Source of the DNA: an uncultured Kiritimatiellota bacterium
GTDB lineage: Bacteria; Verrucomicrobiota; Kiritimatiellia; RFP12; UBA1067
Direction of reading: 5' to 3'
Assembly (NCBI GenBank): GCA_934675625.1
Contig: CAKURH010000024.1
Span: forward strand, 1 to 39,255
DNA: 39,255 nucleotides
A program made the position numbers and the translations under genes. Of this stretch, positions 15,222 to 23,841 are shown piece by piece; position 1 is the stretch's first letter; each line of letters starts with the position of its first letter. The notes under the pieces are model-generated. The model was not told the origin of the DNA. It searched no databases and saw only the letters and a list, made by a program, of their open reading frames with translations.

Positions 15222-16883
15222 TTAAGACTTGCGAAATGGACGGAACGCGAGGCCCGACCACGTGATGCCCTTGTGGTTCGAGAACTCCAGCGTGTTGAGG
15301 CGCACGGCGTGGACGAGAATCGAGAGCCCCGCCATCAGCAGGTTCAGGACATGCCCGAAGACAAGGATCGCGACCATCGCGACCGACAGCAAGGCCTTCG
15401 CCCAGACGGCATCCGCATCGGCCACGAGGCCGATTGCCATGTTGTTGAAGTTCTCCGCGACCTTCACGGACGCAAGACCGACCGCGAAGAGGCGCACGTA
15501 GGAAATGATGTCGCCGAGGGCCGACATGATGTTCAGCGGCAGCATCCCCAGTTCCGCGCCGCGCGTCTTCAGTTCCGACGGCTTCACGCTGAAGAGGAAG
15601 ACCGCCGCAATCGAGACGCCGCCGAGCGCAAAGCCCCACGACGGGAAGCGCGGGAAGATGCCGACGATCGAATTCGTGACGAGATACATCAAGAGCAGGA
15701 CGCCCGCCCAGCCGAACTCCGCGACCGCCGTCGAGTCGGGGAACTTGCAGACGCCGTTCCAGATGCGCGCGAGCATGAGGTGCGAGACGCCAATCGTGAA
15801 GCAGAGCAGCATCATGTGGTTGTAGCTCGGGTCGGCGAGCCACGTCACGGTCGGCAGGTTCGCGAGGAACGGCAGCCCCGCCCCGAACCACGTGTTGGAG
15901 AGGACGCCCCAGAGAACCGTCGCGGACGAGAAGACCGTCAGCAGGATGAACCAGCTGCGCGGCAGTTTCTTGCGGAAGGCGAGCGTCGCCGCGAGGAAAA
16001 TCGCCCCGTACGCGCCGTCGCCGACGAGCATCGCGAAGAAGAGCGAGAAATAGCACATGAACGGCACGGACACGTCCGCCTCCTCGTAGGCCGGCGCGAC
16101 GCCCAGCCCCGCGAACAGGGCCTTCACGGGCTTGAAGAAGCGCGGCGGCTCGACGAGCGTCGGCGGGGTCTCGCCCGGCTCCGGGTCGCGCAGCAGCACG
16201 GCCCAGCCAATCGCCTTCGAGCGCGCGAACAGGTCGTCGCCCGCCGTCTCGCCGCGCACCTCCTCCAGCAGCGCCGCCACGCGCGGCGCGGGAATCCAGC
16301 CCGACAGGACGGCAAGCGCGCCGTGATCCGCCAGCAGCTCCTTCGCCCGCGCGAACGCGATGCGGTCGCGAATCGCCGGATACGCCTTCAGGATCGCCTG
16401 CTCGTCGACGGACGCGATCTTCACGTCATCGATCGCGCGGCGGCTCTTCACGCGCGCGAGCTTCTCCTGCATCCGCGACAGCCGCATCTCCGGCAGCTTT
16501 GCCGGCAAGTCCACGACGTCCTCCAACCCCGCGACCGTTTCGCGCAGCTTCGCGGCCAGTTTCGGGTCGAAGTCGCCATACGGCGCGTAGGCACGAATCT
16601 CCTTCTCCAGGCGCTCCTCCGCCGCCACGAGCGTCGCCCGGTCGGCGTCGAGCGCCAGCACCTCCGCGACGGTGTGCGGACGAATCGCCAAGTCCGTCTG
16701 CTTGCCGCGCGCCTTGAGGATGAGCCGCACGGCCTTCTCGGCATCCGACAGAGCCTCTTCCGCCGTCGCGACGGCCGCGCCGTTCGCGGCGGACAGGTCC
16801 AGGTGCACCGCGCCGAGCGCGCGGAGGCGCTCCAGCGTCGCGTCCTTCTCGGACGCGAGGCAGACGAGATCGAGATGCTTCAT
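15222..16883 (-). CDS. atpI: V-type ATPase subunit I (stator membrane subunit a)
   Basis: A 553-residue protein, somewhat short for the family (about 600-680). The N-terminal cytosolic half (1-290) is alpha/beta with long helices and serves as stator arm attachment; the C-terminal half has about eight membrane helices. The motif LGDIISYVRLFAVGLAS carries the conserved arginine that faces the proteolipid ring, and HAVRLNTLEFSNHKGITWSG near the end matches the family's terminal signature. The ATG at 16883 (MKHLDLVCLASEKD) was chosen as it fits the family N-terminus; the open frame extends upstream into the D gene. It is 8 bp from the D stop codon. Confidence 0.92.
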   Translation of the reverse strand: MKHLDLVCLASEKDATLERLRALGAVHLDLSAANGAAVATAEEALSDAEKAVRLILKARGKQTDLAIRPHTVAEVLALDADRATLVAAEERLEKEIRAYAPYGDFDPKLAAKLRETVAGLEDVVDLPAKLPEMRLSRMQEKLARVKSRRAIDDVKIASVDEQAILKAYPAIRDRIAFARAKELLADHGALAVLSGWIPAPRVAALLEEVRGETAGDDLFARSKAIGWAVLLRDPEPGETPPTLVEPPRFFKPVKALFAGLGVAPAYEEADVSVPFMCYFSLFFAMLVGDGAYGAIFLAATLAFRKKLPRSWFILLTVFSSATVLWGVLSNTWFGAGLPFLANLPTVTWLADPSYNHMMLLCFTIGVSHLMLARIWNGVCKFPDSTAVAEFGWAGVLLLMYLVTNSIVGIFPRFPSWGFALGGVSIAAVFLFSVKPSELKTRGAELGMLPLNIMSALGDIISYVRLFAVGLASVKVAENFNNMAIGLVADADAVWAKALLSVAMVAILVFGHVLNLLMAGLSILVHAVRLNTLEFSNHKGITWSGLAFRPFRKS

Positions 16884-16891
16884 CCGAACGA

Positions 16892-17485
16892 TCACGACTT
16901 GTCCCTCCCCTTCGCGATCTTGCCGCGCGTGACGGCGGCGGTCTGCTCGTCGCCGAGCGCGATCTTGATGACGCGGATCGCCTCCTTGCAGGCGGGAATC
17001 CGCACCTTCTCGAACAGGTTCACGCGCTGCGACGTCTGCTGGAGCTCGGCCGCGATGAGGCGGCGCTGCTCCTCGTAGATCGCCCGCTCGCACTGGAGCG
17101 AGAGGATCTTCGTCGTCACGTCGACGGCCCCGTCGACCCACGCCGGCGTCGCCCAGGGATCGACCGGCTTCACGTCCGTCTCGATCGACTCGAACGTCGG
17201 AATCGCCACGCCCGCGATGTTGGCCGAGCCCGTCCGCACGTCCTTGACCTTCACAAGGCCCGCCAAAAGCGCAGGATCCGTCGCGAAGAGGCCGACCCAG
17301 CGGTCGAGGTCGGCCCGCACGGCGCGCTCGGCAGCGCGCGTCTCGTCGGCCTTGGCGGAGATCCCGGCGATTTCGCCCTGCAGCTGCTGCTTCTTGAGCT
17401 GAAGCATCGGCAGGAAGCGCTGAAACCGCTTCAGCGCGTCCGTCTGAGCCTTGAGCTCCGTCTTTGTCAGCTTGACCTTCGCCAT
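16892..17485 (-). CDS. atpD: V-type ATPase subunit D (central rotor shaft)
   Basis: A 197-residue protein of usual length. The N-terminal KVKLTKTELKAQTDALKRFQRFLPMLQLKKQQLQ and the C-terminal long helix NLFEKVRIPACKEAIRVIKIAL are family hallmarks of the antiparallel coiled coil that turns inside the A3B3 head. It heads a D-I-K transcript; the A, B, C, E and F subunits are not in the window, so the ATPase genes are split into at least two sites. A TATAAT box ends 9 nt before the ATG and no Shine-Dalgarno sequence is present, suggesting a leaderless mRNA. Confidence 0.92.
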   Translation of the reverse strand: MAKVKLTKTELKAQTDALKRFQRFLPMLQLKKQQLQGEIAGISAKADETRAAERAVRADLDRWVGLFATDPALLAGLVKVKDVRTGSANIAGVAIPTFESIETDVKPVDPWATPAWVDGAVDVTTKILSLQCERAIYEEQRRLIAAELQQTSQRVNLFEKVRIPACKEAIRVIKIALGDEQTAAVTRGKIAKGRDKS

Positions 17486-17494
17486 ATGGGCCGT

Positions 17495-17500
17495 ATTATA
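17495..17500 (-). promoter_or_regulatory. -10 box of the atpD-I-K transcript
   Basis: A perfect TATAAT on the minus strand with the start codon of atpD only 9 nt later (17485). No clear -35 box was seen at 16-18 bp. It lies in the 57-bp gap after the S1-domain gene. Confidence 0.55.
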
Positions 17501-17542
17501 TCATTTTTTCCGCGCGGCGGACGCACGGAATCAGCCCGCTCT

Positions 17543-18343
17543 TCAGCCGAGCTTCAGGCCGCTGAACGCGCCAGCGAGCGAGCCGACGTGCGCGTTCTTC
17601 TCGGCATTCGCCTTCATCCATTCCGCGACTTCGGCGGCGGACTTGGCGGACGCCTCCTCTTCGGGCGAGTGGTGGAAGACGCGCGGCAGACATTCCTTGC
17701 GGGAGAGCGCGATCTTGCCCGCCTCGCGGTCAATATGCAGCACCTTGACGGTCACGGCGTCGCCCGACTTGAGGATCGCGTTCGGATCCTCGACGCGCTC
17801 CCACGCGATCTCGCGCACGGGGAGCAGCCCCTCGACGCCGCCGAGATCGACGAACGCGCCGAAGTCGAAGACGCGCGTGACGGTGCCGTTCAGCGTCTCG
17901 CCCTCGTGCAGCTCGTTGAGGACGGCCTCGCGCAGCGCCTCGGCCTGAACCTCCAAGAGCGCCCGACGCGAGACGACGACGCTCAGCCCCCGGTCGTCCT
18001 TCGCGTATTCCGTCACGACGAAGTCGAACTTGCGACCGAGATACTCGGACGGCTCCTTCTTGAACCGGTCGATCTGGGAAAAGGGACAGAACGCGCGCTG
18101 ACCGGCGACGGTCACCTCGTAGCCGCCCTTCACCTCCTTCTCGACGAGACCCGAAACGGCCTCGCCCGCCTCGTAGGCGGCCTTGAGCGCCGCGTTGTCG
18201 TCCGACGCGACCTCCACGGCCGGCTTCGCCGGACGCACGAGCGACTTGTCGTCGTTGAACGCCTTGCCGAACTTGTAGCCCTTGCGAATGCCCTTGAACT
18301 GGTCGTTCAGGAGGGCCCCGAAATCAAAGTTTCCGTTTGCCAT
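17543..18343 (-). CDS. S1 RNA-binding-domain protein (ribosomal S1-like)
   Basis: A 266-residue protein with two S1/OB-fold domains: a degenerate one at about 58-132 (VSGLVEKEVKGGYEVTVAGQRAFCP.SQID) and a canonical one at about 147-220 (LNGTVTRVFDFGAFVDLGGVEGLLPVREI, ending VKVLHIDREAGKIALS). Full ribosomal protein S1 has four to six such domains, so this is a short paralogue resembling bacterial two- or three-domain S1 proteins and CvfD/YugI-like factors that bind mRNA or ribosomes. Acidic and Lys-rich flanks may contact RNA. The gene follows lpxD by 25 bp. Its specific role cannot be told from the sequence. Confidence 0.85.
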   Translation of the reverse strand: MANGNFDFGALLNDQFKGIRKGYKFGKAFNDDKSLVRPAKPAVEVASDDNAALKAAYEAGEAVSGLVEKEVKGGYEVTVAGQRAFCPFSQIDRFKKEPSEYLGRKFDFVVTEYAKDDRGLSVVVSRRALLEVQAEALREAVLNELHEGETLNGTVTRVFDFGAFVDLGGVEGLLPVREIAWERVEDPNAILKSGDAVTVKVLHIDREAGKIALSRKECLPRVFHHSPEEEASAKSAAEVAEWMKANAEKNAHVGSLAGAFSGLKLG

Positions 18344-18368
18344 AGCCTTTTCCTCTTCCGCCCGTGCC

Positions 18369-19394
18369 TCACTTCGCGGCGACGAGCGCCTTCAGTTCCT
18401 TCACCTCGGCGCGCAGCTTCTCCACCAGACGCGGCAGGAGCAGGCGCGCGCCGAACTCCTTCTTCGACTCGGCCGGCGCGCCGAGCACGTACTTGACCGA
18501 GCCGTCCAGTGTCTTCGGCACACCCGCCTGGGGGCCAACCTGAACGCCGTCCGCAATCTTGATGTGGCCGGAAATGCCGGCCTGAGCCCAGATGAGACAG
18601 CCCTTGCCGATCTGCGTCGAGCCCGCGACACCCGCCTGGGCGATGATGCCCGAATAGCCCGCGACCTTGACGTTGTGGCCAATCTGCACGAGGTTGTCGA
18701 TCTTCGTCTGCGGGCCGATGTAGGTGCGGCCGATGCGCGCGCGGTCGATCGTCGTGTTCGAGCCGACCTCAACGCCGTCGCCGAGCTCGACGATGCCGAG
18801 CTGGGGAATCTTCTCGATCTTGATGCCCGTGAGGCCAACCGACGTCGTGTAGCCGTAGCCGTCGCCGCCAATCCGCACGCCGCAATGGAGAATCACCTTC
18901 TTGCCAAGCACCGAGCCCTCGCGGAGCGTGACCTGCGGATAGAGGTGGCAGCCATCGCCGAGGCGGCAGTTCTCGCCGATGAAGACCTGCGCCTCGATGA
19001 GGCAGTCGTCGCCGATCTCCGCACCCTTCTCGATGACCGTGTAAGCCCCGACGTGGACGCGCTTGCCGAGCCGGACGGACGGGTCGATGACGGCGGTCGG
19101 GTGGACGCCCGGCGCGCGCACGGGCGGCGGCGGCGCCAACAGCGCGGCCGCCTTCATGCAGGCGTCGTTCGGATCTTTCACGCGAATGATTGCGCACGGC
19201 GCACCGTGTTCCCAGTCCTTCGTCAGCAGGACGGCCGAGGCCTTCGTCACCTGCACGAGCGCGACGTGCTTCGGATCCTTGCAGAAGCTGAGGTCGCCCT
19301 TGCGGGCCTCCTCCAGCCCGGCGCAGGCGAGGATGTCGACGTCAGAGCCCTCCAGCGTGCCGCCGAGGGTCTTCGCCAGTTCACTTGCCCTCAT
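18369..19394 (-). CDS. lpxD: UDP-3-O-acylglucosamine N-acyltransferase LpxD
   Basis: A 341-residue enzyme of the third step of lipid A synthesis: transfer of a hydroxyacyl chain from acyl-ACP to the 2-amino group of UDP-3-O-acylglucosamine. The N-terminal uridine-binding domain (1-95, LSFCKDPKHVALV, ASAVLL) is followed by a left-handed beta-helix of hexapeptide repeats (about 98-300) and a C-terminal helix (about 305-341, LPRLVEKLRAEVKELK). The catalytic histidine is in NLVQIGHNV (H240), and the IGGDGYGY motif is present. Start overlaps the skp end by 14 nt. The enzyme implies an outer membrane with lipopolysaccharide. The skp-lpxD order after bamA is the usual order in Gram-negative bacteria. 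Confidence 0.96.
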   Translation of the reverse strand: MRASELAKTLGGTLEGSDVDILACAGLEEARKGDLSFCKDPKHVALVQVTKASAVLLTKDWEHGAPCAIIRVKDPNDACMKAAALLAPPPPVRAPGVHPTAVIDPSVRLGKRVHVGAYTVIEKGAEIGDDCLIEAQVFIGENCRLGDGCHLYPQVTLREGSVLGKKVILHCGVRIGGDGYGYTTSVGLTGIKIEKIPQLGIVELGDGVEVGSNTTIDRARIGRTYIGPQTKIDNLVQIGHNVKVAGYSGIIAQAGVAGSTQIGKGCLIWAQAGISGHIKIADGVQVGPQAGVPKTLDGSVKYVLGAPAESKKEFGARLLLPRLVEKLRAEVKELKALVAAK

Positions 19395-19941
19395 CGCGGC
19401 CCTTCGCGTTCTTCGGCTCGACGCCCAGCTCCTGCAGCATCTCGTCCGTCACGTCGTACTTCGCCTTCGCGAACGGCGCGGCGGTCTTGTCGAGGATGAG
19501 GTCGTAGTCCTTCTTCTCGGCGAACTTCGCGAGCCGCTTGCGCAGGTCGTCCGTCGTCGTCTTGAGGAGACGGCCCTCCAAGTCCTGCAGGTCCTGGCGG
19601 CAGCGCGCGACTTCGGCGCGGTAGCGCTGCTCGATGCCCATCAGCTTCTGCTGGATGTCCATGAGCTGCTTCTCGACGTCGGCCTTCGCCTTCGCCGCGA
19701 GCATCGGGTTGCGCAACTGCTCGGCGATCTTCTTGCCCTCCGCCTGAAGGCTCTCGCCCTCGGACTTGATCGCCTCAACCTTCTTCTGGTAATCCTTGTC
19801 CGTCGAGGTCAGGAGCTCCTTGTTGGCGTCGTAGTTCGGGTGGTTGCGGATGAGGAGCATCAGGTTGACCGAGCCGACCTTCATTTCCGCCGAGGCGACC
19901 ATCGCCGAAGCGAGCGCCGCTGCAAACATCAGTTTCTTCAT
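19381..19941 (-). CDS. skp: Periplasmic chaperone Skp/OmpH
   Basis: A 186-residue exported protein: signal peptide (MKKLMFAAALASAMVASA), short beta segment KVGSVNLMLLIRNHP, then a long coiled coil (about 45-150) with LMDIQQKLMGIEQRYRAEVARCRQDLQDLE, and a C-terminal strand region DYDLILDKTAAPFAKAKYDVTDEML, the standard Skp pattern. It keeps unfolded outer-membrane proteins soluble on the way to BamA, encoded directly upstream. The ATG at 19941 was chosen because it starts the signal peptide and has an AAGGAAAAC site; the frame is open upstream through a repeat region. It overlaps lpxD. Confidence 0.93.
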   Translation of the reverse strand: MKKLMFAAALASAMVASAEMKVGSVNLMLLIRNHPNYDANKELLTSTDKDYQKKVEAIKSEGESLQAEGKKIAEQLRNPMLAAKAKADVEKQLMDIQQKLMGIEQRYRAEVARCRQDLQDLEGRLLKTTTDDLRKRLAKFAEKKDYDLILDKTAAPFAKAKYDVTDEMLQELGVEPKNAKGRDEGK

Positions 19942-19960
19942 TTTTTGTTTTCCTTGTTGA

Positions 19961-20065
19961 TCAATTCGCTGATTCGTTAAATTCGACCATTCGGCCATTC
20001 GACCATTCGTTAATTCGATCATTCGTTAATTCGATCATTCGATTATTTCTTAATTCGCTTATTTC
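19961..20065. repeat. ATTCG/TTAATTCG short-unit repeat between bamA and skp
   Basis: About 105 bp made of repeated words such as CCATTCG, GATCATTCG and TTAATTCG with 8-16 bp spacing. On the minus strand it reads CGAATTAACGAATGATCG. It fills most of the 124-bp gap between bamA and skp and would be in the leader of skp. Such NATTCG arrays occur as dispersed repeats; no protein or hairpin function is evident. Confidence 0.7.
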
Positions 20066-22489
20066 TCAGAAATCATACCCGACCGTGAACGAGAAGACCT
20101 CCTCCTCGGCGTGTTCGGGCTTCTCGATCGGCGTCGCGAAGTCGAGGCGGATCGGGAACATCGGGATGTCGAGGCGGAAGCCGCAGCCGACCGTCCACGC
20201 GAACGTGTCCGAGAAGTCGAGATCCCACACGTCCGTGCTTACCGAACCGACGTCCGAGAAGACGGCGAAGCGCAGCATCTTGACGATCGGGATCGTGTAC
20301 TCGAAGTTCATGCAGAAGAGCGTCTGGCCGCCCCACGGGGCCCAGTCGTCGTACCCGTCCACGCGCCGCGCCATCGGCGAGACGTTGCGGTACTCGATGC
20401 CGCGAATCGACTTCGGGCCGCCGAGGAACATGCGGTTGTAGATCGGCAGGTCGTCCGAGAAGGCGTCAACCGTCTCGGCGCGCAGCGCAATCATGAAGAC
20501 ATGGTCGACGTTCGCGCCGAGGAGCTGCCGCCAGACGTTGAAGTAGTTGCGGTGGTTGATGCCGAAGCGCCAGTACTGGTTGTCGCCCGCCGGCGCGACG
20601 TCGAGGAACACGCGCGTGCGGTAGCCGCGCGTCGGCGTGCGGAAGTTGTCGCGGCCGTCCTTCGACCAGAAGAGGTGCACGACCGGCTCGAAGGCGTCGC
20701 CGTAGGCGCGCTCCTCCATCTCGAAGAGGCGCCCGGTCGTGCCGCCGTAGGCATACTCCCCGTGGTCGACGTCATCGAACTCGATGTACTCGCCGGACAC
20801 GCCGATGCCGAAGCGGCCGAACGGCTCCCACGTCGGCCAGAACTTCACGGGATACGCGAACGAGACCATCGCGCCCGTGCGGATGAGGTCGTACTCGTCA
20901 TACCAGCGCAGGCGGCGGTAGAGGTCGACCGAGAGCTCCAGCATGCGGCCGAAGAGGTGCGGCTCGACGAAGCCAAGCTCCATGCTCTGGTAGCGCGGGC
21001 CCCACGCCACGTAGGCGCGGCCCTTCTGCCCCGCGCCCCGGAAGAGCTTCGACGGCGCGAAGAGGTCGAAGTTGTTCTGGTTCACCTCGGCGGAGATGTA
21101 GACGGAATCGACCGTCGACGCGCCGACGCCGACCATGAACGAGCCCGTGTTCTTCTCCTCGACCTCGTAGACGAGATCGCGGTATTCGGCGCCGTTCGCG
21201 TCCTTGCCGAGCCCCGTCGGCTCCAGGTAGTAGCGCACGCGCCCGAAGTAGTCGAGGTTCTCCAGACGCCGCTGCGAGCGCTCGGCGCGGTCGGCGAGCA
21301 TGCGGTCGCCCGGCCCCAGCGCGATCTCGCGGCGGATGACCTTGTCCATCGTGTAGTCGTTGCCGCGAATCTTGACCTCGTTCAGCACGACCGGCACGCC
21401 CTCGCTCACCTTGAAGACGACGTTGACGACGGACGGGTCGTCCGTCGGGATGCGCCGGATGTCGACGCGCGAGTCGGCGAGCCCCGAATCGCCCGAGCCG
21501 ACGGTGACCTCGATGCGGTGCGCCGCGTCCGCGAGCGCCTTCTCGCCGGCGACCGCCCCCGCCTCCGGCAGCGCGCTGCGCGACGCGACGTCCTCCGCCG
21601 AATAGCGCGTCACGCCCGTCACCTGCGTCGTGCCGACGCGGTACTGCACGCCCTCCGTGAACGTGAAGACGAGATTCACCTTGCCGTCGCCCGCCGGGAC
21701 GCGGCGCGGCCCCTCGACCTTCACGTCGAGATAGCCGTGGTTGCGGTAGACCTCGGCGAGCTTGTCGCAGCACTGCGCGAGCTGATCCTTCGTCACGGGG
21801 CTGTCGGAGAACCAGCCCATCGGGTTCCACCACGGCAGGTCGTTGATCGCCTCGTGCAGCTCGGCCGCGTCGAACGTCGCCGCGTCCAGTTCGCCGGGGA
21901 GAAGCGACTGCCACACCGAGACGTCCACGGCGTGGGGCGTGCCCTCGAAGACGTAGTCCGCGACCTTCTGGCGCGCGCCCTCGTCAATCGTGAAGACGAC
22001 CGTCACGTCGTTGCCGGAAATGAGCTTCGTGCGGAACGAGACCTTCGCGTCGGCGTAGTGCTTCTTCTGATAGGCGAGCCGGACGCGCGCCGCCGCCGCC
22101 GCCAGGTCGGACTCGCCGTAGAGGTAGCCGTCCTTCAGGCCCGCCTCGCTGGCGATCTTCGACTCGCTCAGCTCCTCGTTGCCCTCAATGACGAGCGGCC
22201 CCGCATAGCGCATCTTGCGCTTCACGTAGTACGTGACCTCCACGCCGTCCGCCACGCGCTGGGCGTCGGCCGTGATGTCCTCGAACTCGCCGGAGTCCTT
22301 GAGGGACGTGACGTCGCGCGTCACCGTCACGGGGTCATAGGGCTTGCCGGCCTTCACCTGACAGCGGCTCGACACAAACGACGTGTCGCCGCCAAAGCCG
22401 TCCAGGGCCTTGACCCGGACTTCCGTCACATCCGCCGCAAAGGCGGCCGCCGCCCCCACGAGGGCGGCAAACGCAATCAACCTTTTCAT
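20066..22489 (-). CDS. bamA: Outer-membrane protein assembly factor BamA
   Basis: An 807-residue Omp85 protein that folds beta-barrel proteins into the outer membrane. Signal peptide (to about residue 18), five POTRA domains (about 20-430; POTRA5 with VVLNEVKIRGNDYTMDKVIRRE and ENLDYFGRVRYYLEP), then a 16-strand barrel (about 435-807). The barrel has the lid/loop-6 motif FLGGPKSIRGIEYRN (IRG in place of the common VRGF) and ends with an aromatic Phe (FTVGYDF) as outer-membrane proteins do. The ATG at 22489 begins 10 nt after a TGGTAAAAT extended -10 box with no ribosome site between, so it may be leaderless. It is followed by skp and lpxD. Confidence 0.96.
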   Translation of the reverse strand: MKRLIAFAALVGAAAAFAADVTEVRVKALDGFGGDTSFVSSRCQVKAGKPYDPVTVTRDVTSLKDSGEFEDITADAQRVADGVEVTYYVKRKMRYAGPLVIEGNEELSESKIASEAGLKDGYLYGESDLAAAAARVRLAYQKKHYADAKVSFRTKLISGNDVTVVFTIDEGARQKVADYVFEGTPHAVDVSVWQSLLPGELDAATFDAAELHEAINDLPWWNPMGWFSDSPVTKDQLAQCCDKLAEVYRNHGYLDVKVEGPRRVPAGDGKVNLVFTFTEGVQYRVGTTQVTGVTRYSAEDVASRSALPEAGAVAGEKALADAAHRIEVTVGSGDSGLADSRVDIRRIPTDDPSVVNVVFKVSEGVPVVLNEVKIRGNDYTMDKVIRREIALGPGDRMLADRAERSQRRLENLDYFGRVRYYLEPTGLGKDANGAEYRDLVYEVEEKNTGSFMVGVGASTVDSVYISAEVNQNNFDLFAPSKLFRGAGQKGRAYVAWGPRYQSMELGFVEPHLFGRMLELSVDLYRRLRWYDEYDLIRTGAMVSFAYPVKFWPTWEPFGRFGIGVSGEYIEFDDVDHGEYAYGGTTGRLFEMEERAYGDAFEPVVHLFWSKDGRDNFRTPTRGYRTRVFLDVAPAGDNQYWRFGINHRNYFNVWRQLLGANVDHVFMIALRAETVDAFSDDLPIYNRMFLGGPKSIRGIEYRNVSPMARRVDGYDDWAPWGGQTLFCMNFEYTIPIVKMLRFAVFSDVGSVSTDVWDLDFSDTFAWTVGCGFRLDIPMFPIRLDFATPIEKPEHAEEEVFSFTVGYDF

Positions 22490-22499
22490 AAGTGCGCGT

Positions 22500-22505
22500 A
22501 TTTTA
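22500..22505 (-). promoter_or_regulatory. Extended -10 promoter of bamA
   Basis: Minus strand TGG-TAAAAT, the -10 box ending 10 nt before the bamA ATG. A weak TTCCGC lies 17 bp upstream. There is no Shine-Dalgarno sequence between promoter and start. Confidence 0.5.
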
Positions 22506-22555
22506 CCAAAAATCGGCTCCCAGCGGAATACGGCACGGTTCTGCCTGTTCGGCCG

Positions 22556-23839
22556 TCACCTTCTTTCGATGTCCGCACCGAGCGCGCCGAGGGCCTTCTC
22601 GACCGCGACATAGCCCCGGTCGATCGACTCGGCGTTCAGGATCGTCGTCTCGCCCTTCGCGCAGAGCGCGGCAATGACGAGCGCAATGCCCGCCCGGATG
22701 TCCGGCGACGTGACCGTGCCGCCCGTCAGGGCCGACGGCCCCGTGACGACGACGCGGTGCGGGTCGCACGGCACGATCTTCGCGCCCATCTGCCGCAGGT
22801 GGTCGACGAAGTAGAGCCGCGACTCGAACATCTTCTCGAAGAAGAGGCACGTGCCGCGCGCCTGCGAGGCGAGGACGATGAGAATCGACAGGAGGTCGGA
22901 CGGAAACGCCGGCCACGTGCCGTCCGCAAGCGACGGGATCGCGTCGCCGAGGTCGTACTTCATCCGCAGCCGCTTGCGCGGCACATAGCGGAGCGTCCCC
23001 GCCGCCGCGTCGAGCGTCCACGTCACGCCGAAGCGCGCGAACGGCCCGGCCAGCACCTCGAACGGCGCGGGGTCGACGCCCGTCAGCGTCAACTCGCCGC
23101 CCGTCACGGCCGCCGCGACGAGGTAGCTGCCGGCCTCGATGTAGTCGCAGCCCACCGTCGCCGTGCACCCGTGCAGGGCCGCGACGCCCTCGACGACGAG
23201 CCGGTTCGTGCCCGCGCCCGCGACGTTTGCGCCCATCGCGTTCAGCATGTTCGCGAGGTCGACGATGTGCGGCTCGCACGCCGCATTGTAGATCTCCGTC
23301 CGCCCCTTCGCGAGGACGGACGCCATCAGGATGTTTTCCGTCGCCGTCACGGACGCCTCGTCGAGGAGGATGCGCGCGCCCTTCAGCGCGCCCTTCAGCG
23401 CGAGCGACTTCTTGCCGACGGACGCCTTGGCGCCGAGCGCCTTGAAGCCGGCGAAATGCGTGTCGAGGCGGCGGTGGCCGATCGCGTCCCCGCCGGGCGG
23501 CGGCAGCGAGGCGCGGCCGAGCCGCGCGAGAAGCGGACCCGCGAAGAGGAAGCTCGTGCGAATCTTCGCCGCGAGTTCGGGCGAGATCCGCGCCGACCGC
23601 AGCTTCGCCGCCGTGATCGTGACCGCGCCCGCCGCCGCGTCGCGCACGACCTGCGCGCCAAAGCTCCGCGCCACGTCGAGCATCCGCGCCACGTCGTCAA
23701 TCGCGGGCAGGTTGCGGATCGTGACGGGCTCGGACGTCAGGAGCGCCGCCGCGACCATCGGCAGCGCCGCGTTCTTGTTGCCGGAGACGCGATGCGTCCC
23801 GGAAATCGTCTTGCGACCGCGAATGACCAGCCGGCTCAT
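22556..23839 (-). CDS. murA: UDP-N-acetylglucosamine 1-carboxyvinyltransferase MurA (Cys to Asp variant)
   Basis: A 427-residue enzyme catalysing the first committed step of peptidoglycan synthesis, enolpyruvyl transfer from PEP to UDP-GlcNAc. It has the two-domain EPSP-synthase-like fold, the catalytic lysine in SGNKNAALP (K22), the arginine of the active loop (R123), and the general-base aspartate in AFPSDLL. The loop motif is GGDAIGHRRLDTH, with Asp118 in place of the catalytic Cys (E. coli Cys115). Asp at this place is known in mycobacteria, chlamydiae and borreliae and makes the enzyme insensitive to fosfomycin; that is prediction for this protein. The start follows the upstream stop by 2 bp. 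Confidence 0.95.
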   Translation of the reverse strand: MSRLVIRGRKTISGTHRVSGNKNAALPMVAAALLTSEPVTIRNLPAIDDVARMLDVARSFGAQVVRDAAAGAVTITAAKLRSARISPELAAKIRTSFLFAGPLLARLGRASLPPPGGDAIGHRRLDTHFAGFKALGAKASVGKKSLALKGALKGARILLDEASVTATENILMASVLAKGRTEIYNAACEPHIVDLANMLNAMGANVAGAGTNRLVVEGVAALHGCTATVGCDYIEAGSYLVAAAVTGGELTLTGVDPAPFEVLAGPFARFGVTWTLDAAAGTLRYVPRKRLRMKYDLGDAIPSLADGTWPAFPSDLLSILIVLASQARGTCLFFEKMFESRLYFVDHLRQMGAKIVPCDPHRVVVTGPSALTGGTVTSPDIRAGIALVIAALCAKGETTILNAESIDRGYVAVEKALGALGADIERR

Positions 23840-23841
23840 CG

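Noticed and set aside
14247..17078. Plus-strand open frame of about 940 codons
   Set aside because: Antisense to the YfhO-like gene and V-ATPase genes; highly charged repetitive composition.
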